Made by a program: the position numbers and the translations under genes
Part shown: positions 11,481 to 26,109 of the stretch, piece by piece
How the letters are laid out: each line of letters opens with the position of its first letter
Position numbering within the stretch: the first letter of the stretch is position 1
The notes under the pieces: generated by a model
What the model was told of the DNA's origin: nothing
Database searches by the model: none
Seen by the model: the letters and a program-made list of their open reading frames with translations, nothing else
NCBI GenBank assembly: GCA_013399855.1
Contig: VXAY01004358.1
Location: 63,294-127,293, forward strand
Reading direction: 5' to 3'
DNA from: Oxyruncus cristatus
Taxonomy: Eukaryota; Chordata; Aves; Passeriformes; Cotingidae
Length of the DNA: 64,000 bases

Positions 11481-14400
11481 GACCATCATAAGATTTGATT
11501 GTAGATCAAGAAATAGGATTTTCATCATATTAAGAAATCTTCTCAGAAATATATTTGGAATAAACTATGAAATAAAATGATTAACAAAAAAAAAAGGAGA
11601 GAATTCTGCAAAGGTACCTGCAAAGCAATAAGGAATCTGATCAAAAACTTGTTGCCTAAATTGTTTTCTTTGGAAGAAGAACTTTGATAATTTGTTATTC
11701 TTTTTCTTCCTATTCTTAGGTTTGTGTATTCTGCATTAATCTTTTATGTGGGTTTTTTTAGAATTGCTTGGAAAACCACACTCCCTTTTGAAACAAAAAA
11801 ATACATTTGAATTAGTAGAATTTTGGTTAGACAGATTTTTCCTATTTTTAAATAATCACAGATAACTGTTTAAAATAATGCATTTGGTAATTTCTTTTCC
11901 CTCACCACCCCAACCCCCCCCTCCCTGGCCCCCTATTGTGGGACATTTTAAGGAGAAGGATTTCATGTAAAGAATGGGACTGTTAAGATATATTGTGTTT
12001 TATTTCTGGAAACCATCCTCCACACATGCCACCTGGCATGAACAAAGTTCTGTGGAAACTCTATTACTATCGTGGGGTTTTATGACAAAATCCAATTCCA
12101 AAACACCTTTTGGTGTCAGTCATGAAAATCTATGTCAAAGATCTGTCCCTGTCTCAGCATAAACATTCCCAGAACATGTTTTGCAAGTATATCTCCAGAG
12201 TGTTGTCAATTATTTTTAAAATGTAAGTTTTGATTTAAAACACTGGGGTTTTACTTTTGTTTTGGTTTGTTCTCAAGAAGCTGTGTTGTTGAAGTGACAA
12301 CACTATGCCACAAGCACAAAAGAAGCCAGCATGCCAATGCACTGAATTTCCCACAGTGACTAAATAACACTGCAGGTTTAGACTACAAATTTCTCTTCCT
12401 TTGCTGACACTAGCCTTTCAGCCAGAGATTCTAAAGGACTACAGCTGAAGTTAATGTCATTTGTTTGTGGACAGTTTCATGGGCAAAGTACTGAATATCT
12501 TACTCTATCACACAGATTCACTCAAAGAAGTAGTAGATCTGCCTTGTCTTCCAGTATAACTTTCGCTTATCACTTTCCCTTGAGGCTAACACATTCAGAT
12601 TTAATACTTTTCTCTGTGTGTGTTTTGATAATTAGCATAATGACCAGGCAACTCACAGTATTTTAAGAGGCCAGATGTGGAAATGCATGTGGTAAATCCA
12701 CATAATAAAAATCTCTTAGTTCTTCTACTGGAAGCCAACTTTTTACTTTTTCTGTTAACATTTTACTGGTTTGCTTTATTCTTCTGGTCATGACTGCATT
12801 CTTGTCGTCTAGCTTCTCTTATGCCTTTAGCTCAAGCATGATCCTTATGCCTTGTAAGCTGTTTTTATTATCCAACCAATGGCAGATCTGCAAAGTATAA
12901 TGAGCTAATGTTGCTTGGAATTTCACATAAATTTTTAGATCAAAATCTTGTTATTTTAGTTTGAGATTTTAACTAAATAATTTCTCAGTATTTTTATGGA
13001 TTCTGAGAGAATAGCATCCTTATCCTTTGCAGAGAAGACGTAATCTCTTTTCACATACCAAAAGCAGGAGAAATCTATCCATTGACTGTAAAGGACCTTG
13101 ACTAAAAAGGTGTCATTTTTCAGGGGTGAACCCACACTGAATGACTTTAAAGGAACTGTCAAAGGATTTGTGGTTGATTTGTGAGCACTTCTTGAAGAAA
13201 GGGGTTATGTGTAGACTTTTAAATATAATTATCACTTTTACCTATTTTAGCAGATGTAGGAAAATACTCAGGTACAGCAAGAAGAGAGGGAACCGCAACC
13301 ACATCATATCATAGCAGACACTGTAGCTGCTGCCTTCGAAATTTTAAGCATTTATAACACCTTGGCTCTTAGTTTGTTTTTGTTTTTTTTATTATTATTC
13401 CTGGAGGAGTTTGAAGGTTGAGTTCTTCTTTATCATATCATATGGGTATTGTATGAGAAAAATGTGGATGCATTCCAACCCTACAAAGAAATGAGAACAG
13501 GGCTGTCAAGCCAACCAATGTGAAGACCTGCATATTATGTCACAGGACGGGAAAGTGCCACTGAGCCCCTAGGACAGAACCAGAAGGAAGAATTCCTTTG
13601 GGAAAAATGATCCAACTGTTCCTCAGACTAACCTGATAAACAGTGCTGAAAAAAAACCCCAAAATGTGAAGCTTTGAGCTGAAATAATTGTGTGTTTGCT
13701 GGTGGGCTCTAAAGTGGTCTATTCTGATATTTTAGCATTATGTCAAAAAGGTGTTGTAATGAGAATTTTAAGTTCTTGGCAGCCCAAAGTGGAACTTGAT
13801 TATGAATAGCAATCTTAACTTTGTTAAATAAGGGACACATTTACAAACGTGCTTATAACTGGGCAGTTTCCATAATGAAACCACTGGCCAGGCTTTCAAA
13901 GCATTTTATCCTCCACTGTATGCCCAATAGATTTGGTTTGTGAAAATCTGGCAGCCACTGCTGCTCTCCACTGTTTCTGAAAATCAGTGACATGATTAAA
14001 CAGCAGTCTGTCTTTTTTCTTTCTCTTCAGTTGTAATTTGGATGGGATTTTTCTATTGTCTTGTTCTGTTCTCTTTTTGGTGCATCAATAACTGTTAACT
14101 AAACACTGGCTTTGTTTTAGAAGACAATAAAACAGTTGGTGCCTTTTTGCTTTTCTGAGTCTGCTAGCACATGATGGTTCACCTATAAAGGCATACACTT
14201 TTCTTTACTAAACAATTGCTTAATGACAGCTGGAAATTCAGAAATTATGAGATAGGTTGTGATCCTGCAGTCTTTCTTGTAAGTATGGTCATTAGGATTT
14301 CACCTGATTCTGACTGAAGGTCAACAGGGATCTTATGAGTGTTCACTTGTCTAACTTCAAGTATGCAAAACAAATGAGAATTTGGATTGAGATTATTGAA

Positions 14401-17332
14401 AGCCCCTGCTGGCCCCCCAAATATAAAGCATTCACTATTATGGTTCTACTTTTACAGTTAACAATAATGTCTAAAATGTTGTACACCAAAAAGTGTTTGT
14501 TTGTTTGTTTTCACTCATTTTTGAGCTACTGAGTAGAATTATGATAGGACAACCAGAGATTTTACTACTTTTAGTTGCTTTTAGGTGCCACTTAGTTTTC
14601 TTATCTGAGGAGCTGGGTATGTAGCAAGGGAAACAGCCATGGTACCACAGCAGAAAATTATATTACCTTCAGCATGAATTTATTTTTGACAATTTTGAAA
14701 TGGAGAGATCTTTTAATACAAGTTGACATCTGGAAGAGGTTATAAATAAAATGTAGAAATGATTTTTTTGGGTCTGAGTTTACTTTTTGTTTCTTATTTT
14801 TCTCTGTTGCCTTTACAGTTCCACTTCTAAACTTATGAGTGTGTCCAAAGGACATTCATAGACTATTTAACTCACTACAATTCTGTCTCAAAAGGTGCTT
14901 GGTTGACCCATTTGGATCATAATCTTCCTTTCTCAGTCACATCATCCATCAAACAACCATTAGTACATGTTGGAAAACAGGGTGTCCTAGGAGTAAAGAA
15001 TCTCCTTTCCCAAAAATGGAGAAGTGAACAGAAAACTAACTGATTTAGGAGTATTTGTTGGGTTTCTTTTCTTTTACATCTACTTCCCCTGCAACAATAA
15101 ATAATACACTATAAAAGTAATTTAGAGAGAGTGGAGGAAGGGCTTTTAACTGCTGGGTAGCTTAAGAAAGGGTTTAAATCTCTTGAAAGAATAGTAAGAT
15201 GGCTCGTGATAGATATTCAGTATTGAAACAAAGACTATTCAATGTGACAGATTCCCAAATATCACTGGATCCTCATGTAAGGAACTGAAACATGAGAAAA
15301 TGGAGTTGTTTTACATAGAAGGCTGATACTTTCCACTACTACTTCTTTGGTGTAGTGTAACTCATTTGGTGGCAGCTGAGCCTTCTTTTCTATTATCTTG
15401 GGAATCAGGCCATACAATATTTAGACTGTGGAGTCCTCCTTTGAGGTTGTAAGTTGGGTATTGCAATACTTAGCACTGAAGCATCTTCATATGGAGAAGA
15501 GAGAGAGTGATTTTTTTGGTTGATTTTGGAAAAAAAACACAAAGAAATCAACTCTTAACTCACAAAGCCACTCAAAGCAGATGAACTAAATCCTCTGAAA
15601 TTCTCAGCTCTTGGCAACTATATTAATCTCTGAGATTACATGTAGAGAGTCTTTTGTCAGCATATTTAACCCATCAATCATGGACTGAATATAGGGGATT
15701 AGAACTTTGAAATAAAACTTTTCCTACCTCTTGGCCTTCTTCTATGCAAAGACACATTATTGTGCCTTTTTAAGAAAACAAACAAAATTGAGATAAGCAG
15801 TAGAAAGGCAAGTCATAATGGAATTTTGTCCACTTACGTGAGACAGATTCTGATTGCAGTGCTTGGTCTAGCAGAAAAGAAGGAATACAGAGCAGAGAGG
15901 AAGCATAAGCAGAAGGAAAAAATATCTACTTCTTCCTGCCTGCAAGAAAAATAGATAAAAATTAACAAAATTCAATATTCTTCACAAGAATTAGTGGCTG
16001 GTAGTTTGACTACAGTAATCTCTCTAAACTAAAGCTCCTAAAGATTAGTTTTGTGTATGACCACTTCTTCAATGCTCTTTCATTTCTCTTGGAAAATTCA
16101 GATTCCATAAAAGCCCCCTTGTAAAGTAGCTAGTTAGCATTCTGCGTCATGATGTTAATTTAATTATTATTATTATCCTTTTTTGAGCCATCCTGACCTT
16201 CTTGGATTTTGCATAACACAGACATCAAGCTTGGGAGCAGCAATCCAGGAGTAGGATTCCAATTAAATGATGTTTTCAGAGATGCTAAATTATAGGTCAG
16301 TAACTATCCTTGCACAGTCCTTTTCTTTGAAAGGGTAAACATGACATTATCAATTCTCTGATGAAAATTCCTTCAACAGCAAAGCCTTTACTTTTCACCA
16401 CAATCTTCAACAGGTGAAGAAGGTGGACTTTTAGTTTCTTCAGTCAGATTTGTTTGTCTGAGCTCCAATATGATTAGAAATCCAAACTTTTGGTGATTTA
16501 GTTTTCTTCTGCTACTGCACTGAACATATCCAGTCTTTCTGAAAGTTTATTTTCATGGTCTTAAAATTAATGAGTGCTGCAAAATGTACTCCATCACATA
16601 TTGCCATGGTTTGGTGAGAAAGAGGTGGTACTGTCTCTCAAGAAATGTCTGAAAAATATTCTGAAACAAATTTTGGGGAAAAAAAGTCTAGGGGATTCAC
16701 AAAGCCAAGATACATCCTTAAATGTAGTTTAACAGTTGTAAACCGAAAAAAAAAAAAAAACAACTCAACAACTTGTTTGCCTTCACATCTACATCGACCT
16801 CCAAGAAGAAACTCACAGATAAATTGAATTAATCAATCAAGAACCCAGTAAATAAACAGAGGTGAGGTCTCACTTAATTCTGTCTCACACAGACACAGTG
16901 TGTTCAATTAGTCAAGCACACCACCAAAGCAGGGCACAGTTAACTAAACTTTGCACAGCTTAGTTCTGGTTCTTGGGCCTATGAAAATAACTGACATTTT
17001 TGTAGGTTTTACCCCCACTATGAAGCCATTTCTCAACACAGTGTGCTGGAGGACAGATTTACTCTGCAAACTCTAACTCCTTCCATTTATTGAGCTATAG
17101 AGTACCCTCTCTGCCCCAGCTTCTTGCATCCCCAGCCTTCCCTGCTTTTCAGGCAGCTCCAAACACAGACAGAAAATGACTTTGGTAACTGTTGGCAGGA
17201 AAACTGCTCTTGTGAGAATATTATGTATTTAGTCTGAAAAGCTCTGATGAATTTGCTTATCATGGCACAGCTATGGCAACAGAAACTTTGCAGGTTTGTG
17301 CTTACTTTAAGAGTTGTGAGGGTTTGACAGGT
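11481..17332. other. Unique AT-rich DNA, no gene seen
   Basis: Almost 6 kb without recognisable transposons or genes. Open frames do not exceed about 70 codons. Minor simple sequence includes a C-rich stretch near 11903-11932, T-runs near 13385 and an A-run near 16746-16760. Confidence 0.5.
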
Positions 17333-17457
17333 ATTTTTTTCTGTTTGGTTTTTCAGTTTGGTTGGTTGGCTGGTTGTTTTTTTGTTTTGGTTTTGTGGGT
17401 TTTTTTGGTGTTGTTTGGTTGGGTTTTTTTGTTTTGGTTTGGTTTGGGGTTTTTTAT
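17333..17457. repeat. T/G-only tract
   Basis: The plus strand is nearly pure T and G (TTTGGTTGG, GGTTTTG and similar) for about 125 bp, interrupted by a few C and A. It produces an artificial Phe/Leu/Gly/Val/Trp-rich open frame over 17273-17494. Confidence 0.88.
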
Positions 17458-20400
17458 TAAATATACTACAATGTTCATGTTGTGGTTGTGTTAGAAGAAT
17501 GTAGAGATTTCATCTTTCTGAAAAGACTCCAGCATCTTGAATATTGGTCACACCTCTTATGGCTCCAACTTCCCACTTAATTTTCCTGCAGTTCCTTAAG
17601 CTGTCCCTTTCATGCACAATTCAACAGTCTCACTGCATCCAGTTTTGGGGTAGAAAGCAATCTAACTCAATCGCTTCCTGGCACCAAAGGCGGTTCACAG
17701 TTAATGCTGAAAACCATCTCCATTGTGATCTTTTTTTCTGTATCAGCTTCCATTTTAATCCCAAATGTAGTTTTCAAACCATAAGAGTTTCATAAATATT
17801 TTACAATTCCCACTCCTAAAAAAAGTCTCTAGCAAGGCCAAATGTCAAATCTGTGGTTCAGATGTGCTGTACTACTTGAACTAGCACAAAGATGGAGATA
17901 GAGTTTTGGGTGACATAAAACAGCAGTGACACAGGAATAAAACCATCACTGTCTGTTTGAGGAGCCATGAGGGGAAATACTGGAGGTGGTGAGTCAAGGA
18001 GGAAGAGGGAGACCAAACAGAGCAGACATATCCAGACCTTACCCAGAGGTGTTTTCCAGCGTGGGTGAGGGAACATAGAGCTGGAGAGGGGCAGTAGACA
18101 GTAGACATTATCCTTCTGATGCCTGGAAAGGAGCAGTTGGCCTTAGATGCTGTCTCCACAGGGTCAATCTCCAGTAGCAACAAGGAGAGTTGCAAAATTA
18201 TTACTAACAGGAGATAACTACAGCTTATCTAAAACAATTCTTATGATTTTTAGCACTTTTTGTCTTCAAATATTGCAAGAATATTAATTCCCAAACATAT
18301 TCAGCTGAAAAGATAAAAACATTTTTGAGCCAATAAACACTTAGAAACAACATTGGTCAAGAATTTGAAATTGTGTTAAGTTTTAAGGATCTGCAACTCA
18401 GCAAGTATCTAGCGTTTTTCCAGCAGTGAAGGAATCTTTCCCTTTCGTTTCTGGTGATTTGCAGGCCACTATGGTTTCCCCAATAAAAGACTATGGTTCT
18501 GGCCTCGGAGACTAAACTCTCTTAGAAATCTGGTTCACTGTGAACAGACTGCTGCCTATATATCATCTGTGATAACTTTAGAATTGTCACTACATGAATA
18601 TTCTGAATACGAAGACACATATTTTATTATGCTTTGCAAAACAGATAATTACTACCATACTTAGGAATGAAAGGCAAAGGAACAGCTATTAATGGTGTAA
18701 TGATTTACAGACCAGCTTTGCTTCCAGACAAGGAGACTCCAAAATTGCGTGACTATTCATTAGAACATGCAAGTTCATTATAGTAAGATTTCTGTAACTC
18801 TTATTGGAAGCCAATGACTCCTAAGGTCCAAATTTCAGTGGGAATTAGGTATATGAAATTCTTAGGCACTTTAGGTAGTCCCACAAGGGCCTGTATAGAA
18901 AACAGATAAATACATTACACAACTAAATGCATTTAAACAAAAAAGCCTATGGCATTAAGCTCAGAGCTGCTTCATGCCACTGTGAGCTTCCCTGTTTAAA
19001 CTGAAAATTCTTTCTGGCCCAACATTTCTGCACTGGTACATCTCTAGATCACCACAGATTTAGCTCCTGCCTGGGACCTGTCAATTTTCTGAGGGGCTGA
19101 ATAATCTGTCTACATGGATTATCACTATTTTGCAGCAAGGAACCTTTGGATCATAAGCACTGAAGAGCATGAGAGAGATGAAAAGAGACTAGAAGACAGA
19201 CCTGACCTTTCTAATTATGTCTTTTCATTTTGTCTTCTCCTGTGTAGACACTCTTCAACAAGAGTGCCTCAATGTCTTCCATGTATAGTGCAGCAACTGG
19301 GGATTTGAGCCCATCAAAAGAGGGAAAGAAAGATAGTATCACTGTGACATATTCACATACAAGGTTTTTACTGCCAGAGTCTGGTCTGAGGAGGAGACAA
19401 CTTTGCCCACTGACTGCTGTGTCTTGAAAGAACCATTGAAGTTCAGCTCTTCCAAACATCAATATGGATGTGTTTGGCCTCCTTTTTTTAATTTTTTTTT
19501 TTTTTGTCTGGGTCTTAAGCCATCCCTTTTAATATGCAGAGATTTGCAGTTTTAAAGGGACTAAGGGACTTTGCCACTGTTAATCTCCTTTGGTACCAAC
19601 ACTTATTTCTGCCTCGTTTGACCATGATCATACCTTAGATTGTAAGGGAGGTTAATATAGGACTGTCCAGCGGAAGTCTGGGAGTTACAGAAGTCCATAT
19701 CCCCTTGTTGTGCAAACACAGTTGTGTATCTGGATTTGGAACTGACTATGTATGTCTGCACAATACTTTTCTTTGCCACTGATGCACACTGCCTCAATGT
19801 TTTGCCCTGCACTCTGTTGTGGACTCAATACAGACTCCACAATATCTTAAGTGCTGTTCGATAAAGTACTGATTGCCTTAAATATTTTAATTGTACATTG
19901 TTTTAGGAAGTTGTGAAAGATATTTTTTTAAAAAAATACACTTTCTAAAATAGGCACGTGTATGTGCGTGTTTATTGTTTCTGTGGGAAGAGATAAGAAG
20001 GTGGGTCAGCCCCAAATCAGTCTGCACTTGCAGTGTCTTAAAACAACGTCCCTGAAGTAATGCAAATTTGATTTCAGAAGAGCTTCTCCAGACCCTCTGA
20101 CCTGGGATTCTTGATGCAGCTTGTGTCCCCTAGTTGCATCTCTATCACTGCAGAACCACTATTTTCAAATCCGGTGGCTTGAGAACTTTGGGGATTCTAT
20201 GGGGCTCTCTCATATTTGATGTTCTGTCATTCCCCCTGCCCCCATATTTTACATGTGTGCTAGAACAGAACTGGTTAGTCCAACACATTTATGTCATTAG
20301 CAGAGGATTTGTTTTTTATGATGAGTGATATCATGTAATTTAATTGCTAGATTTCATAAGTAGGGTTTGTGATCTCTTCCCTACTTCAGATCAGTAGAGA

Positions 20401-20579
20401 TACCACAAGAATTCTTATCACATGGTGCACTTAATTATGATAAATAAGCAAGGATAAATTAAGCCCATAAAAGACCCAGATGAATATTATATTTGCATCA
20501 TGAATACAGGCTATGATGAAAATATGGCATTTAGAGGGTCCCTTTGAAGCAGAGCTCTGGATCCACACTTAATCTGTAT
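17458..20579. other. Unique DNA, no gene seen
   Basis: Open frames up to 104 codons (17881-18195, minus) lack recognisable motifs. A weak palindromic patch at 18820-18866 (CCTAAG..CTTAGG) recalls the TIR style of the element at 275-374 but is too degraded to call. A T-run lies at about 19492-19505. Confidence 0.5.
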
Positions 20580-20628
20580 NNNNNNNNNNNNNNNNNNNNN
20601 NNNNNNNNNNNNNNNNNNNNNNNNNNNN
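20580..20628. other. Assembly gap (49 N)
   Basis: Forty-nine unknown bases, followed after TGT by a run of 23 A (20632-20654). The homopolymer is a likely reason that assembly failed here. The true missing length may differ from 49. Confidence 0.99.
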
Positions 20629-20631
20629 TGT

Positions 20632-20654
20632 AAAAAAAAAAAAAAAAAAAAAAA
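20632..20654. repeat. Poly-A run beside gap
   Basis: Twenty-three A residues just after the assembly gap. This could be the visible edge of a longer A-rich or A/C-rich simple repeat hidden in the gap. Confidence 0.95.
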
Positions 20655-23600
20655 GATGTGAACAGTAAATTCAGCAACTCATGACAAGAATATTGGAAGA
20701 TTTTGGTTTCAGCAAAGGACCTCATTTTAATTGGTGTAGAAGAGAATGGGAGTGAAAAGCCCTGGCATAAAAGGTCTGATAGGTTCAGCTGGCATGTAAT
20801 TTTTTGGTCATTTACAATTGAGACTTGGGGCTGAATAAATCCAGACACATTTTGTTGTTCTAAAGTTCCAGGAAGCCTACCTGATTTACAAGTGTATTTG
20901 TATTTGAACCAGTTACGGAGTGCAGCCCCTACAATTGGTATGCAAGGTCAGGAAAGATGTGGTTCATGTTAACAATATGACTCCACTGGGAAACCAGTGA
21001 TTTTGCTCTCTTTTGCTCATGAATAAATTAGATTTTAAAAAAACTCATAGGAGACAACAAAATCATAGGAAAAATAGCTCTTGCATTTAGAAAGACAGCT
21101 TACATTTGGGAACTGAACATTGCTGAACTTTTCTAAATCAAGTACAAAAAGATCTTTTTACATCATTTTTATTTTTTTGAAGAGCAAAAATAAGCAGACA
21201 GTAAGAAGTTAAATTTAGCACTGAGCGACTCTGAGATAATGGAAGTTAATTTCTTCTGTACTTAAGCAAAAAATGTCCAGTATTATGGAAAACCAATTGG
21301 AACAGAATGGGAAAGTACAGGTGACATACATGGTTCTAAAAAACTAAATTTTTTGTGTTGCATTTCTTTCTTCCTTTTTCAATTTGCCTTGTAGTACTGT
21401 GGTATTAGTTATGTATTGAGGTATGTTCATTACTGTTATGTATTACTGCCCTTTTCATGTGGATTCATATGCCTTTAAATCACAAAAGAGAAAATTATAA
21501 TTTTGAAGCATTTTTTAGCTATATTTAGAAATGCTTCCTGAACCACTGATTCTCTTTGCATTGCCTCAGCCTCCTTTACCCAGGACAGTTCATCTTGGCT
21601 TTACCTCTTCTTTGTTTTCCATGGGCTAGGGGGAGGAAGCTTCAATAAATTTTGAGCATACATGATTTCTACTTCTGAAAGAATTTTATGAGAAGTACAA
21701 TCAATAATCTAAGTGAGTCTGTGTTGAATTTAGAAACACAGAATTGCACCCAGGATATACAAAGGCAAAGCAAGTCTTAAAATGTCATTAAAAGATTTAT
21801 TTGGCTTGTTCAGCTCCAAGTGTCCTGACAGTGCAGTAAGTATTCAGACTGAAAACAGGAAAAAAAAAATAAAAAAGGAAGAAGAAAATAAAAGAAAAAG
21901 AGCTTTTTAAATTCTTTTCTACTAAAATAAAAATTAATCCAACAAAAGCTGATGTGATGAGTAGACTTGCGCTCTTCTAAACTGTTAACTGGGCTCAACT
22001 GTAAGATGTGAATCAAACTAGATAGCAAGATCAAAAGGATTGAGGTATTCACTCATATTCAAGTTCTTTCCCTCATTTACAGCTATATTTCTAATATCAA
22101 ATGGGATCGAGAGAGAGAATAATGTGAGAAAATTTTTCCTCTAAATATCCTGTAACTTTGAATAACAAGATATTTACTTTGTAATTTCTATATGATTTTT
22201 TTATTTTATTCATATCTGGAGGGAGGACTATACCATAACTTCTTTTTATACTACTTTCCTCTGAAAGAGAGAGTTGACTTGGAGTTGCAGCTTAATGATA
22301 CTAATGAATGATGAGCAAAGTTGTGACCCAGAATTGTGCTTCAGATCCTCTGGCAGACAAAGTTACACTGGTTCTTGCTCAGTGCTTCCCTGCACCAATC
22401 CAAGACAGTTTTCAACTGAGGAAAACAGTCTGCCTGTCTTGTTTCTGAACTCTGTTTTATGCATCTTTTAGGACATCTAGGATCCCAGATGATTCCTGTG
22501 AAATCTATGAGGTGACAAGTTTGCAAGACTTTGAGGTTTCCAACGTTTGAGTCCACCTCATTTGCAAAACAATCCAGCACATTTTGTGATGACCAGCCTC
22601 CATACTTACAGAAAAAAAAAATCTACTTTTATTTCTAAGTACAAAAAAATATATCTTCATTGCATTTATCTTTTCAGATGGCTTATTTTGTTTTGTTGTG
22701 TCCACTCCATGTCTCTCTGAGATCTAAATTTTCTCACAGTCTTCTGAACTTCAAGAAAGGAGATAGGTCTCCTACCACTGTCAATTTTTCTCTAGATGAC
22801 ACCATTCTACACTGATTTTGTTTAGTATATTCTGCTGGTTTATCCAGATTTGAGGAGATTTAAAGAGTTTTTACGGTCACTTTCAGGTATATGGCAGAGA
22901 TACACGCCACCTTTACACATCATGTTTTCTGACTGTTGGTTTATTGGGTTCTAAATTACTAATATTATTATTATTATTATTTCATGAGACTCTTCTTACT
23001 TGTGTGATTTCATGGGTTCAAACTGACCTCACAGTAAGAATTAATATAGCAAAAGGCAGTGTGGCTTCATCAACAAGTTTCCTGCTTACCTGTATGTTAC
23101 AAAAATGATGGTGATTTTTATTGTGGTGGTGATCTCTTCTGCCTAGACTGGAGTTTAGGGACAAAAGCTGAGCATGGAATTTCCTGTATTTGTACCTGTG
23201 AACACAGCAAGAATGGCTGTTTGTGCAGGATGAGAAATCAGACTGTTGCTTTTGGGTAGGAACAGACAAGGGAAAGTACAATAAACACGTTCAGGGATGT
23301 TACACGTTTTTTAAGAGTAAAGGAGGAAAGAACACTTTGATGTTCACTGCAGCTAATCAGTGTAAATTGGTTCCATTTCATGAATAAACTATATTTAGCT
23401 TGTACCTGATTTTTTTCAAGAAATGTTAGTGTATTTTATCAGGCTACTGAGAGAGTAGTGCTTCCAACAGTTCTGCAGTGTCTGTTCTGCAAAACAAGGT
23501 AAATAATTGATTTTTTTTTTCTCCTTGCTCTCAAAATGATTTGCACAATGCTAAACAAAACAAAAAAACCCCAAACCAAAACAACAACAATAAAACTTTT

Positions 23601-26109
23601 AAGTATTTGCATCACCAAAGAAAGAAATACAAATTTCTGCCTCCAGCTCATGAAGCTACACCTGGAAAGTCTCCTAATAGACAGAGAATGTAAAAACAAA
23701 AAAATAACATTAGTGATGGTCTTGCTTGTATCAGCTCATATAAAATAGCTGTAGCAACAAAAGTACAATTTTGTTTATAAAATCTTTTCTATGGTAGAGA
23801 CGTTGACAGAAAAGAAATCTTGCAATGAAATAAGAAACATAAAAACACATTGTTTACTAACATTCCTATATAAGCAAAAGTTTGCAGCAACTTCTGACTC
23901 TTACTTCTAGTCGCTTCTTAGGAAACCCTCAGTCTCATACTGGAAGATACCCCAGAGAACTGTTAATGACTCCAATTAAGAGATGTGAATATCATTTACA
24001 CCTATCTGTTACCTCTTAGCAAGAAAAGCTACAGCTGGAAACACACAGCATATAATCCTACATAGAGCATTTCAAAGAAAAAAGGTTGATTTTATTTGAA
24101 TCATACAACTCCTTAGTCTGAAAAGGAAAAGAAAAAAAAAATAAAGAAAAAAGATATGTGGAGGCTTTTAGAGGGACAAAAATAACGCTTCTCCTGCTGT
24201 GTGTTCTCACTTTGAAACAAATGGAAAAAAAACCCAAAAAACAAAAAAAAAGACAATGATTAAATAAAGCTCCAGATTATTGAAAATATTCTTTAGGAAA
24301 AATATGTAAATACAAACAATATGTGATTTAGAAATGTGAGCCAAAAATATGCTTAAAAAATAGACTTGCAGATTTTTCATTGATTGATAGCAGGCACCGG
24401 TTACAAATTTTCAAATCATGAAATTCTGCTTTAAGTTTTCACCTGCAAATAAAAGTATTTTTTGTTTGAAGACACTAATTACCTTCCAGCATAGTGGGTA
24501 AATGAAAATTAATCAGCNAATTACCAACTTGACATTCAAGAAGAAAAATTATTAGGAGCAGGATAGTTTTTTGCCACCCTTATTGGGGCAATAAAGTACT
24601 TGAATAGGAGCAAGGGCAAACCGTTTGCCTGTGCAAATGTGTGGGAGAAAGAAGCATCTAGAAATGGTCCTATATCTACCTTTGTTTAGGGTGCCAGTCT
24701 ATTACAAGTAAGCCTTGAACAATAGCTTACTTCACTTGCCTTGCAGTCTTTTGTAATTCTCTAGTTTGGAAAATCTCTGTTGCTGCTTAAAACTTTACTT
24801 TTTAAAAGAAAATCTCTTACTGTTTAAGGCTGAGCCTCAAGTATTTTCTTTTGTGTTTAGGACAGAGACAAATAAAAATCTTGTTACTAAATGTATTACC
24901 CTTAATTTGAATTTCCCTCACTCTACATTAAATTAAAACAGACTAAATTCTTCTCCAAATAATGTTTTGTTTCCACACCATTTGAGCTCAGGAGGCCTGA
25001 TCTGTCCATTGGCAAGGCTGAGAAGGGGACAGATAAAGTGCTCATTCCCCAGCTAAGCAGAATTTCACATAACAGCATTCTGAGTGAGGGATAAGCATGT
25101 TTCTGCCCACAAACCTTGACATCTTGTAAGTGAACCTTAGAAGAATTTTAATGAAAATGAGATTGAGTAACTTGTTCATTAGAAAATACAACCATACCTC
25201 TCAATTTTGTTATGTATGAGTAAGAAGATTTCCTATTCCGCTCAGATTACTAAAGGCAATGACTCATAGTTGTATTATTTCTATGCAGGAAGTCAGCATA
25301 TAGTGTCTATCACTGGCACACCACTTTAAAATTTCTGGAATCATAACATTACCATCCTTTCACAAAAAAAGTTTGCAACGTACATATCAAATGACTTATC
25401 CAGGGTCATACAGTATTTCAGTGGTAGTACATAGAGATTGATATTTTTTTCTCTGTACAAAGCATTTAGTAATTTAGGCTTGACTGTTCTGTACCACATA
25501 TTTACAAAAGAAGCATGGAAGGAAAGACGTCTATATCAAGGGGAGAGGGCTTTCGGGAGAACTCACCAGTGTTTGTCAGACATGTAGTCACTGCCCTTTG
25601 TGGACACAGTGAATTATCTCCTTGTTTTCTGCTGCTTGCTCAGTGATGGAACAGGGGGAATACACCAAGCTCTCGACAAAGCGGTAGGCAAATCCCAGCT
25701 GTGATGCTTTATGTTCTCTTGGTAAACCTGGCAATACAGTACATATGTTCCTCTGAAGACAAGACTGCAAATCTGTCCCTTAACTAGCCAGCAGACTTGA
25801 GGAAGAAACACCTGTGATGTTTTATGTATGGCTTGGACAGCTCTGACCTGGAGGCTGTTGTTTCAAAGCTTGTTTTTAGTTTTATTCTGCCATCAGTGTA
25901 AAGAGCTGGGTACTTGTAAAGAATGAACTAAAAAGCCCACCTGATGAATAGAAAACCATGTGAAAAAAAAAGCACAGACGAACACTTCTCTCTTGTATGA
26001 ATACCCTGTCTGAAAAGGAACAGCCATATTTCCTCCCATTCCTCCCATTCTTCTGATACCATCGCTCTTGAATTCTCAACTGCAAAATTTTCCCTGCTAG
26101 GATAGGAGA
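20655..26109. other. Unique AT-rich DNA with minor simple repeats
   Basis: No gene is recognisable. It contains purine-rich runs at about 21850-21903 and 24119-24158 (GGAAAA, GAAAAA units), short A/C tracts at 23551-23596 and 24223-24252, and an ATT repeat at about 22964-22981. A single undetermined base lies at 24518. Open frames are 60-87 codons and unremarkable. Confidence 0.5.

Noticed and set aside
20531..20848. 105-codon minus-strand frame crossing the gap
   Set aside because: It contains 17 unknown residues from the N-run and a poly-Phe stretch from the A-run, so it is not evidence of a gene.
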